The notes under the pieces: model-generated
The model's input: the letters and a program-made list of their open reading frames with translations, nothing else
Databases searched by the model: none
Told to the model about the DNA's origin: nothing
Program-made: the position numbers and the translations under genes
NCBI GenBank assembly: GCA_022818135.1
Contig: JAFMSR010000003.1
Span: 32,453,577-32,517,576 of the forward strand
From: Saxidomus purpurata
Taxonomy: Eukaryota > Mollusca > Bivalvia > Venerida > Veneridae
Length of the DNA stretch: 64,000 bases
Reading direction: 5' to 3'
In this document: positions 39,501 to 51,500 of the stretch, in pieces
How positions within the stretch are numbered: the first letter of the stretch is position 1
Layout: the number at the start of each line of letters is the position of its first letter

Positions 39501-42500
39501 CTTTTGATCCCAGACTTCGAACCGGCACGTTCTATAGATGCAAAACCGGATAACCGCCTCAAAAAACGCCTCACAATAGAACAATTCAGAGTAGCATTCG
39601 GAAAATACCGGCGGATCATGGTGGCTAAGTGGCCACATAGGCAACAAGAGCTAGACGCTTATGAAACGGACATTGCTCGGATACATGCGTACTACGGAGA
39701 CCGGTTTTATGATTATCATTTAGCTTTCGCCAGCAAGGCAGCGGAGGCTGTAAAATTGAGAATCACAGTAGACTGGTCTAGACGGGACACTGAATTATTT
39801 CAGCTCATTCTCGGGGGCACACGTGCCCGCCAGTGCCTACATTGCTCTTCGACCCTTCATGAGTCCGACTTCTGCAACCAGGATGCGGTAAAAGACATTT
39901 CCGCACAGCAGCGCTACTCGGCTACAGGGTCACAAGCCAGTAACAGAATGGTTACTCAAGATACCGATAAGTATGGCCGAAAGGTAATTTTTCATAATGG
40001 AACTGTGGTGTGCAATAACTTCAATGCGGCAAGCGGCTGTAACAGAAGGATGTGTACCAGATTCCATGGATGTTCCAGTTGTATGAGCCAGAACCATTCA
40101 CGACTAATGTGCCCTACATTAAACAAAAAAGGGAAGACGGACCTTCTTAATGGCGATTCGAAGAATAAGGCATGACAATTTGAAGCAACTTCACCGATAA
40201 ATGTAGAGGCATTACGTTCCGAACTTCGTAACCATCCAGATACAGCATTTGTAAATTATTTATGTGAAGGGTTAGAAAACGGCTTTGACACTATGATGCA
40301 GTCCACGCCTTCAGACAATAAAGTATGTAAAAATCTATTATCAGCATTAAGGCAACCGGACATAGTAGACAATTTAATTAAATCTGAATTAGACAATGGA
40401 TTTTTACAAGGGCCGTTCGACCAACCCCCATTTAAAAGATTTCGTGTTTCGCCCATCGGTGTTGCAGAAGGGAAGTACTCGGGCAAGAAAAGACTTATCG
40501 TTGACCTGTCGTCGCCACACGATGATATAAAACATTATAGCATCAATAGCTTAATTGACAAGGATATGTGTAGTTTGAGTTATGTGAGAGTAGATGATGC
40601 TATTCAAGCTATTAGAGAGCAAGATGCAGAGATTTCGCACAGCAGCGCCAAACGCCAATTTACATCCGGAAAGATGCCCAACCGAGACGGAAATATTTTG
40701 GACCTGGAAAACGTAGTCCAGGATATTTGGGACAATTCGCTCTCGGATAACACGAAAGAAGTTTATGCTACTGGATTAAAGCAATATAGAACGTTCCTTC
40801 AAAAAAGCGGTTATGAAGGCTCCACATCCATTACACCGCCTATTTCGGAAGATATTTTAATTAAATTTATTGCTTATTTAAACAAATATGTACAAGTTCA
40901 GTATTCTACGATAAAGATTTACTTATGCGGAGTCCGTCACCATTATATTCGACATGGAGTTAGTTCACCGCTTCAATCTAAGGATACAAACGTCAGAATA
41001 TATAACTTCTACATGGAGTGAAACGTAAGGAGCCTCCTAAACAAACGAAACGCCTTCCAATCGACATTTCTATCTTGTCCAGGATAGTCAGTTATTTAAA
41101 TAAAAGGCTGCTTTGGTCATCATGATGATATCCTGATGACATCTTGTTGTACACTTGCTTTCTTCGGCTTTTTGAGATGTGGCGAATTTACGGTGAAGGA
41201 TAACTTTTCAGAGAATGATAATTTGTGTTTGAGAGATGTTGTAATTGCACATGGTGAAATCATCGTTACTTTACAGACATCTAAAACTGATCCATTTAGA
41301 CAAGGTGTTGACATTCACATTCATGCCACAGGCAATGTTGTTTGCCCTTTGAGTGCATTACAAAAATATTTATCAGTACGCAGAGCTCATATACAGGCCC
41401 ACAAGTCGGCAGCTCTCTATGTTACCAATGATGGGTTACCTCTCACTAGGCAGAAATTTATCAGCAATCTTAAGTTTGTGATACAGTGTTTAGGATTAAA
41501 TGATAAACCTTATAGCGGTCATAGCTTACGGATAGGCGCAGCAACTACTTGCTCTCAGATTAGATTGGAAGACCACCTGATAAAAACATTGGGAAGGTGG
41601 TCTTCAGACTGTTATACTAGGTACATTCAAACAAACCAGGATACGATTAAAGCAGCGCAGATTTCTATGTCTAAATTAAATTAGGACTATTCCGCACAGG
41701 CTATGCGCTAAAAATGATTCAGAATCAACAATTTATATGTCCCACATGTGGTTTGACATTTAGCTACCTAGTCAGCAGATTAAATGTTCGTTGTCAATAC
41801 TTATTTGTTGAATTTGGTTCAAACATATTTTCCTAACATTATATTTGTATATTGTTGTATATACTCATGAATTTCGAATAGAAGCCTGCCAGGGTAGGCT
41901 ATTACTGCATTATAGACTCCGGCACACCTGTCGGTAGACTTTGTATTGTTTGTAGGAACTTGCATTTTGGTCTGTAGTCCGCCATCTAGTGCCAAGTTTG
42001 TCATCAATCTTGCATTCCGGTCTGGGGCCTATTATCTTGGGCTGGTTCTGCATCACAGACTCTTCAAATCGCCAGAATATACTTTTGCATTTCGTCTGAA
42101 GCCTGCCATCGTAGGCTGTGTCTGTGGTCTGCCATCGAAGACTTGGTCTGCCATCGTAGACTTGCCTTCCTTGCTAGAGCCCGCCATCGTGGGCTGAGTC
42201 AGCATCATAGACTGTTTGTCTGAGGCCTGCCATCGTAGGCTTAGTCTGCCATCGTAGACTTGCATTCCTTGCTGGAGCCCATCATCGTGGGCTGAGTCGG
42301 CATCGTAGACTTAAGTCTGCCATAGTAGAATTCTGCATTGTTCATGAAGCCTGCCATCGTAGGCTGTGTCTGCCATCGTAGACGCCTGTATTTATGTACA
42401 TGCTTTACCAAGGTTAATTCATGTATGTCTCATATATACTTTGTTTTTTCTTTCTATAATCTATCCATTATGAATGTTATCATGTCATTATCGTATTGCT

Positions 42501-45500
42501 CAGTCAGGAAGGTCATGTTTAAAATTCCTTTCTTGGGGGTGAACCTCTTCTGCTTCATTTGGCGTGGGTGCGTGTGTTGTATGCTGCAGAACAGGTTCTT
42601 TGGGCATTCGGCTATTTGAAATAGCCTTGTCCCCAAGAAAGGTGGAAGCAGGCTGGCTCGATTACACCAGACTAGTATTATGTCATAATTATGTTGTTTT
42701 TAATATGTCTAGTCATGCATTTAGTCTTGCAATCTTGCATAATATTTAGTTCATCTAGTCTCGGTGTATCTAGCCAGTTTTTGCCAAAAATAAATAATTA
42801 GTTTATACCACGTGTTTCTTGTTCCCTTTAGTATGAAGTTGAGTATAAAATTTTGTTTATGTAATAAACATAGTTTATAATAAACGGAAGTACCTTCGTA
42901 ATACAAACTACTTCTTCCATATTTACGCGAAGCAAACGTAATAATTCCAATTCATGCGAGTGCTTATTCATAATTGACGACGGAAACTCACGGAGATTCA
43001 CGAGGTCGGCGTTTAATAACTCGAATTTCATTGGAGCGCGCACGGGTAGTTAATTTATGTTAATCGAATATGGATTTATGTAAGCGTTATCAAGGATAAA
43101 AATAGTATCGATTAGGTCACGTGGCGCATCGCGGCAATGTCATTGGGGAATCGCTGACCAAGAAATATGTAACGAACATCACATGATTAACAGCGGCGAT
43201 TTCATTGGTGGTAGATTAGGAACTTCAGTAATTTATGTCAGATTGTGCGAGCACGAAGCCAACTCGTTTTTCGGTGTCTATCCGCCACCCATCCCCACCA
43301 CCTTCCTTATTGAGCAATGCCGTACTGGTTTCATCGGGACAGTCAGCTTCTGTGTTTCATCAGGGGCATTCGGCTATTTGAAATAGCCTTGTCCCCAAGA
43401 AAGGTGGAAGCAGGCTGGCTCGATTACACCAGACTAGTATTATGTCATAATTATGTTGTTTTTAATATGTCTAGTCATGCATTTAGTCTTGCAATCTTGC
43501 ATAATATTTAGTTCATCTAGTCTCGGTGTATCTAGCCAGTTTTTGCCAAAAATAAATAATTAGTTTATACCACGTGTTTCTTGTTCCCTTTAGTATGAAG
43601 TTGAGTATAAACTCTGTAATTAGTCAAGATGGAGTTATAGTTCTTGTGCACTGCACTTCCTCTCAATGTGCTTGACCATTGTATGAAGTTGTATTGAATT
43701 CCAACTAGTAGTTTTCAAGTTATGCTCCGGACAAGGAAAAGTAACAAAGGGCAATAACTCTGTTATTAGTCAAGATGGAGTTATGGTTCTTGTGCACTGC
43801 ACTTCCTCTCAATGTGCTTGACCATTGTATGAAGTTGTATTGAATTCCAACTAGTAGTTTTCAAGTTATGCTCCGGACAAAGGAAAAGTAACAAAGGGCA
43901 ATAACTCTGTAATTAGTCAAGATGGAGTTATAGTTCTTGTGCACTGCACTTCCTCTCAATGTGCTTGACCATTGTATGAAGTTGTATTGAATTCCAACTA
44001 GTAGTTTTCAAGTTATGCTCCGGACAAGGAAAATGCAACAGACCGCCCGACCGACCGACCGACCAACCACCGGGTGACTCCTATATACCCCCCTAAACTT
44101 CGTTTTGGGGGTATAACAAAACAACAAATACTGTAACAGTTGTTCAATGGTAACTATAGAAAGCATAATTCTGTCCCTAAATCTCAGTCAACTTTTCCCT
44201 GGGAACTGTTGATTTATCATAAATTGCAAATTTTGTCTTTTCTGAAGACCAAAAACATTACAAACTCTCACCAACACCTAAAAAAAAGTAAGAATTAACC
44301 AACTAAAACAGACATGGATTAGACAGGGAGTTCCATATAATATGTGGCTTGAAATTGTCCACCAATCACACAATTTGCAGAATGCAGTGTTTTTTAATTT
44401 TCTCTAGAAATAGGCCTGGTACCAGTCAGCCTGGGAATTTCTGAGTTGTTTAAGCATGCAGATTGGGAAATTCTAAATGCACATTTTGTCATTTTACAAT
44501 TAGTCTGTTTTTCTGAAGTTTAGTAGAATGGAGAAGAATGTTGAGTGTCTGGGGCAAAGTGCTGAATGAAATAGATACTAAGTGTAAAAAATTCAACTAT
44601 TTTACAAGACAGTTTACAGGAGACGAAAGTGTATTTGTTCACGTACGGTATAGAACAAACTTGCATGTAAAGAACAGCAAGATGTTATGAATTTATCATA
44701 CTCCAAAAACTGCTTTAATATGAAGCAAAAGCAAATCTGACACTTGATGGTTCAAAACTTACTCTACATTATGTATGTATTACCAAAGAATTCATTTATA
44801 GCACTAGATTGCATATACTTGAAGTTAAAGTGACCTATATAGCTGTACAGTAGGAAAATTTCATTTGTATTGAAGAAAATCACATTTTTTACAAAGTTAA
44901 AAATCTTCTAAAATTCTATATAGAGTACAATAAAATATATAGCATCTCCAGCTCACATTAGTACTATATGATATCTGACATTTCATCTAATTGGCATAGG
45001 CCCTAAAGGTACCTAAATTTAGTATAATTTATGTAGTGTCACCATATACCAATAATTATATATCTCTCTGAAGGATAATTAAAGAAAGTAATGGTGTGCT
45101 CAGGGCTTTCACCAGAATTTCAAGAACAGGAGTCCAAAATTGTATCTTCCTAAAACACTTTGAAGAGCATTATTTCAATTATATCAATTATATCAAAATT
45201 CTTTATTTTAATTTCATTCTGTATTTTAAACATGAATTCAATGTAAGAGTCCTGTTTTGTTAACATACATATCTAAGAACTTCAGGCTTTATGTGTCAAC
45301 TTATTTCTAAGTTACACTTCTTGATAAGACACTCCATAAATGTGTCAAATATTTGAGACTCCTATTTGAGAAAAGCCAGTGTTTTGCCCCTTTGGTGCCT
45401 TAACAAAGCTTTGAGAAGATAAGCTAAGCTAATAAATGTGTATATCTATATGTCAAGCTATCAGTAAACCTAGTACAGTGTTAGGGATGACTATTGTATG

Positions 45501-48500
45501 AGATGGTTACAATATATATATAATTATGTTTATATAATATTTGTGTATGAAATGGCTTTAGCCCTTGTGAAATGTGATATATTTCCGTAATTCAATAAAA
45601 TAATGATACATAATTCACACTTTAAATATAGGAAGCATATCATATGTAGCGTTTTGTCTTTTCTTGCACTCAACAATGACTCCCATTATCTTAGTAAAAT
45701 AAAATTTTCTTGGCTTACTTTGAATTCAATACTCGGCTACAGAAACAAATGTATTTATTATGACTTCAAAATATCTATTTACCAAAATTTATAAAATATT
45801 GCGCCACAAATCAAAATTCATTGATATTTCAAAGCAGAAGAGTGATTTATTCCCTTTAGAAACAGCTCTTGACTATGACCTTCCTTCTTACATTGCCACT
45901 TTACTGAAAATCCTTTCTATTAAATTGATTTTAGTTCTCTTTCCCGACTAACTATCTTTGATGTTAATTAGATATCTATTATTGCTATATAAACTATATG
46001 ATGCATGTTTTATATGTTTAAGCAACACTTACTTCAATATCCTAGTCACATGCAATATAAAGTATACAATCAAATGCAACACCATAAAAAACATTTAAAT
46101 TTCTTCTAAATGGATATTTTACTGCAAAATGCTTTTACAGGCATAAAGCTGGAAAACAACTTCCTGCCAAAATATCTCTCTAAATGCACAATAATCCATT
46201 TCAAAATACTCCCTTAAAATCTTTCGAAAAACAGACACTGCAGAAGAAAACTAAAACAGCTAAAACCTTTACATTTCCAATTCTAAGTATTAGGTTACAA
46301 GGTACTAAAATTGAAATTACTCTTTTTCGATCTACTTTGTGCGTATTTTTCTAGCTTTTACAACCAATTAACAACATGTTGTAAAACAACTAAATTCTTA
46401 CTCTACAAGAAGACCTAAGTGCTACTACAATTGTCACACAATATAAACATTTAGTACAGTGTAACCTACCTTTTTTGCCTTCTGCAGATCTTGTGTAACC
46501 TTATCTTTTATTTCCCTGGTATCAGCAAGTTCTTCCTGAGTTTGGGCCAGTGCTTTCCCCTCCCCCTCTGACCTGATTCTTTTTATCTCTATGGTCAGCT
46601 CCCGCATCTTGTTGGCTAACTGCTGTTGCTTTCCTGTAATTTCATCAGTTTTGTCTACTTTTAATTGGGTTTTCGCAATACTAAATGAACAAATTAGCAG
46701 GTTTATAGTCCAAACCAACCGATGAGCATGAAACATGACAAACCACATTTATATCAACTTACCATTTCAATTAGTAGTTTGTATAAAGCACTTGGGTAAC
46801 TGAATATCTATAATTAATATAGCATCAAAATGAACATTCATTATACCTTTACATATATACAACATGGAAAGTTACATAAAAAGTAAATTTCACTTTTGTA
46901 TAAATCACATATTTCATTAAACTTCTATGTAGCAATATCTATCAAAGTATGATTTGACCTTAGGGAAACTCTAATTTCTTTTAATTCATTCCATTTCAAA
47001 AGAAGAAAATTAGGTAGACAAATTAGAAAACTCTGCCTCAGGGATGATCTTGGATTTCCTTTGAGTACAACTTAGTATGAAAAGAGCCTTTGATATTTTC
47101 ACTAGAGTTGCCACTAACTACAGCAATTCAAATTTTCTAATCTATGATGTGATAGCAGAATAGACGCAAAAATATATAAAATACTACAGTTAAGTTCTGC
47201 TATAAAAACCATCAGATAAAAAAGACTGCCCTCGCTATTAAGACCAAACATTTAGTAACCAAATGGCCAATATCATAGTAAAAAGGTTTCGATAAAAAGA
47301 CGATATCGATATTAAGACTACTTTATGTTGGCCTGAACGGTGGTCTTATTACCGGAACTTTACTGTATTTACCTTCTAGTTCATATATTGTGGTGTCTCT
47401 GTCAGACAGCTGCTGTGTCAGATCTTGCAGCTTTTCCTCCAGATCTGCTATCTGAGCTGTTTTCAATTCATTCTCTTCATTACAAGAGGCAAGGTGGAGA
47501 ACAGTTAAAGAAATAATCTGATATCATGTTTACAAATAACAATTCAACCTGTGTAAAAGTTCTGGTGCAATACAGTTTTTTAAAAGGAGCTCAGGTGTAA
47601 AGGATAAGGTGTCTGCCACTCATCCTGGAGGTTGCTGGTTCGAGCCCCACTCATATGACACCTGTACTGGTTTTTCCAGGAACCTGCCTTCTTTGACAGC
47701 CAATACTGCTGTAACCCTGACAATTCGTTTTTACACGAAATAAATCTGTAACATAATAACCTCCTAATGTAGTTTAACTGGTCAATATCTATGGATTCCT
47801 TGTCCTTGACAAGATACTTAAATGTACTATAAAAGAAATACTACATTCGTAATGGTCAATTTAAAAGATTTTGCAAAGTAGCAGAATAATTTAGAAACCT
47901 GTGACAGAAATTTTGATTAAAATGACTGATTTTTCAATTATCTGCTCCAGAATGATTACTAAAACAATGCCCTGTGAGCATTTAAGGCATACCTAATTAC
48001 ACTGTGTTGTCTTAATGAGACAGTATACTCATAATGTCGAACTCTAATTAACTTTGATGACGACAGTAACTATGGCAACCAGTATGAACCTGAAGTTGAT
48101 CATGTGAAAAAGGATATATCTTCAGCATTTTTGGTGAATTCTTCAAGAGTAGGTAGATCAGCTAAGTATCTCTCCATACCATCTAGCTTGTCCTTCAAGC
48201 CTTGGTACCTCTTTGTAAGTTCTGTATGTTTTCTCTTCCACTCACCCATCTCCTCATCTTTTCCCAGTAACTGAAATATTACGACATAATCAGAAATGGA
48301 ATATTTCAAGACCTTATAAATCATCTTTAGGGACAATCTTTTCCCTAAAAATTAAAAAAACACAGAAGTTCTTGAACTGAAAATTTTTTCAAACTAAATG
48401 TCAATACTTTGCATTATGAAGGCATACGGGAAACAGTAATGGACAGCATAATGTGATGACAAAGCAATTCCCTAAAAAGTTGCACGGATACAGACTCATA

Positions 48501-51500
48501 AACACCTAATTAACTTTAATACAGTTAAACACATGCAAGTGGTCACTTGAATTAAGCAGCCACCTGCCTTAGAAAGCCACTGATGATGTACCCCAGGTGG
48601 CCATTTTTTGTATAAACTAGTCTTATCACTAAATGTGATTAATACCCACGAAAGACCGCTTTATCAACTGAAGAAGTTAGTAGTAACAAAATACCTTGCA
48701 AAAAAACTAAAATAAAGTTATGGTTCTTGTTAAGATAGAGTTATGGTTCTCGTACACTTCCTCTCATTGTGCTTGACCATTGTATGAATTTGTATTTAAT
48801 TCCAACCAATAGATTTTAAGTTATGCTCCGGACAAGGAACAGTAACAAAGGGCAATAACTCTTAAATTACTCAAGAATATAGTTATGGTTATTGTACACT
48901 GCACTTCCTCTCCTTGTGCTTGACCATTGTATGAAGTTTTATTGAATTCCAGCCAGCAGTTTTCAAGTTATGCTCCGGACAAGGAAAACAACTGATGGAT
49001 GGACCGACCGACCAACCACCAAGTGACCCCTATATACCCCCTTAAACTTCTATAAAACTTGTATAAATACACCAGAGTGTATTAAGCAGCAAACCTTGCT
49101 AAAGCCGACACTTAAGATGTATCTCTTGGCTGGCTGATTAGACAGGGTTGACTGTAAATTATGTCTGTTCACTTTGAACAAACCTTCAGAAGCACATTTC
49201 AAAACTAGAAGTAGCATTTTACTGGCCATCGACTATTGACTAATGGACAACCATAAACTCATCCGATTAAAATGAAATAACACTTTCAGACAGACATGAC
49301 CGACAGTGGAAAGCCTGTATCTTCTGATCATTTCGTCTCATTTATCTTCTTCATTTTCTTACTTTTTTTTCTAACTTCATTGTTTTCATGTAAATTCCTA
49401 CTCTAAAGAAAGTTTTTTAAATGTTTTTCATTTACCTTTTCTTTCATCTCGGCCATATTGGGTTGGGATTTTCTGAGTGCCGCCTTAAGCTGCACAACCT
49501 CATGTTCTACACCCCTGAATGATATAAACAGAACATGTTTATACATGAAAGATAAATATATTTCATCTCAAAATTGCACTTCCTTAAATATATAACAACT
49601 TTGAACTACTCTATCAGGATTTGCTATTAAAAGAGAAGTGTAGGAATTCAAGAGTTCGATCTAATTATTTCTATAAATTTTTTTATTTAAAGTGTCTTTT
49701 ACCTAAATTTTGACAAAAGAACGTATTCAGATTCTTCATAGCAGCTATGATGGAATCATTAAAAATAGCTATTCATATCTATTTAATACTTATACAAAAC
49801 CTAGACATTAACATACCCAAGTTTGATTTCAAGATCTTCAACTTCTGTGTCTTTCTGAATTTTTAATTTACCAAGCTCTGCACGAAGTTCTGCATTTCTG
49901 AATTCCAGATCCTGTAAAAAGAAAGGAAATGCTGCAGATTCAGTTTCAGATTTCAGGGTCAACAAGATCAGTCACTGAAGGTGACAAAACCCCACAGCAC
50001 CATATTGACACAGACACACAAGAAATAATCAGTGAAATTGGGAAATCATATCGCACTGCTTTTATGATTTTTGTTAATTCAACTGCATGTAACATTTATG
50101 TGACATGACATTAAGACACCCAGACAAAAGTTTTATGAAAAGTTACATTCTGTTGAACTGAGATTTGGAAAGAAATGTCTTGATGTATCATACCTGCATT
50201 TTGGTGAATGTTGCAGTATCATCAGTGTTACCTCCCCTTGACATGAGGCTACGGCGTAACTTATTTTCCAGTTCTTTAATCATCTCCTCCTGACCAACAA
50301 CACTGTCCTTCAATCTGCAAGGAAAAAATCCTAAAACTAAAATCTGTCAAAATGGCAGCCAGACAGACACACAAACATTACAAAATAAACATCTGCTTCC
50401 TCTACAAGACTTTTGAATTAAACAACATATGTGAGTCTAATAAACAAACAGTTGGGGACACTTTGTCGCTACACACTGTGTGAAATATGATCATTAATTT
50501 TTAAACCCAAAAATAAGAAATGCAGAACCTATGTAAGTTCACATTTCTCATTGTATACAATAGTGACCTACATGTAGTTCTCTACTTTTATTTAGCACCC
50601 AGTAAAAATTAAAATACTGCCAGTTTTCACTGAGCAAAGTCGTTAAATACCAGTAACAATATATGCATATCTGTCTCTGCCTGTCTACCGATGTAGACCA
50701 TGATCAGCCTATAGGCCTGGACTTCAATCAATCTAAACCATTGATCAGCCTAAACATCCATTGCCTCATTATGGCAACACCAATATTGTTTTAACTTTTC
50801 ATAAATTTTCACTGAGCATCAAAATAGGCAGTCAATGGCACTTTTGCAATAACAAATGGCCTTTTACAAACTGAAGGACAGATTCTGGTCTTCCAGAGTT
50901 TTTTTCTTTACTTCTATAACTCAGACCATAGGAAATTCACATCTTTATCAGCTTTGAGCACACCTTATCAGCTCTAAACAGACAGGCAGAAAAACCATGA
51001 TTGCCAATTGCCCTCCAGCTATCAACAACTGTTTATACCAAGATTGCAAATTTATATTCATGAATTCCTGGAAAAAACCCACGAGATTTATCATTAATTT
51101 TCATGACAAGATTTTCAGGATGACGTCGGTGCTTGTACTTTTATTCAAGGTCAATAACTGAGGAAACCATTCCAAGGACTTAAGACACCACTTGTTTTTT
51201 TAACAATCCTGGTATAAAGCGTCACATAAGAATTATTCCTGTAAAATAATTTCAAAATCTGACAAACAAATCCTTTGAATAGGATTTTTTTTAGTTAACT
51301 AGTATGATACGTTTAGACACACATTTAGGTGTTATGTTGGCCTTCCTTTTTCAGGTGAATTTCTAGACCCATGGATAATTTTTACTGTTCGAATTTTGAA
51401 AAAGAAATTGAAATATAGAATTATTTCACTTTAACTTCAACCTTTATAATGTTCTGTGATTACAATGACACCTTGTCAGATACCAGAAGTTTCTGTTTCT

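Larger units (their letters stand above)
38307..43611 (+). mobile_element. Ngaro/PAT-like tyrosine-recombinase retroelement, defective
   Basis: The order is A1 (38307-38739), coding region, B1 (42603-42849), A2 (42850-43281), spacer, B2 (43365-43611): the split direct repeat arrangement of Ngaro/PAT elements in the DIRS order. It encodes a gag-like protein with an SAP-like start and a Cys/His cluster, a reverse-transcriptase N-terminal fragment, and a tyrosine recombinase with its C-terminal R, HxxR, W and Y positions. About 1.5 kb of RT palm plus RNase H, normal for the order, is absent, and three frame breaks are visible. There is no target duplication. Copy-to-copy A and B repeats are nearly identical, so the insertion is young. 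Confidence 0.85.
37650..44118 (+). mobile_element. Tandem-core element, 146-bp units, split by a retroelement
   Basis: The left end is AACTAGAGCTATCACTAAAT GTGATTAATACCCCC (about 37650) and the right end is (GACC)n, then a hairpin TATACCCCCCTAAAC...GTTTTGGGGGTATA (about 44084-44118). The units repeat every 146 bases (CTCCGGACAAGGAAAAGTAA; ATTGAATTCCAACTAGTAGT), about four to five left of the insertion and three right of it. A smaller copy is at 48610-49060 and a reversed one at 13474-14440. Non-coding; the small GACC microsatellite near the 3' end is typical of bivalve 'pearl'-type elements (inference). Confidence 0.72.
35312..46469 (-). other. 11-kb intron of the CEP85-like gene, host of the retroelement
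   Basis: It contains the tandem-core element 37650-44118 with the nested tyrosine-recombinase retroelement. The flanks (35312-37649 and 44119-46469) are AT-rich, and I see no exon or further repeat in them. Confidence 0.65.

Noticed and set aside
41946..42265. Small frames over the hairpin array
   Set aside because: They arise from repeated modules without stops on both strands; there is no protein family.
38307..43611. Crypton (DNA transposon with tyrosine recombinase)
   Set aside because: The RT N-terminal fragment, gag-like Cys/His cluster and split direct repeats point to a DIRS-order retroelement instead.
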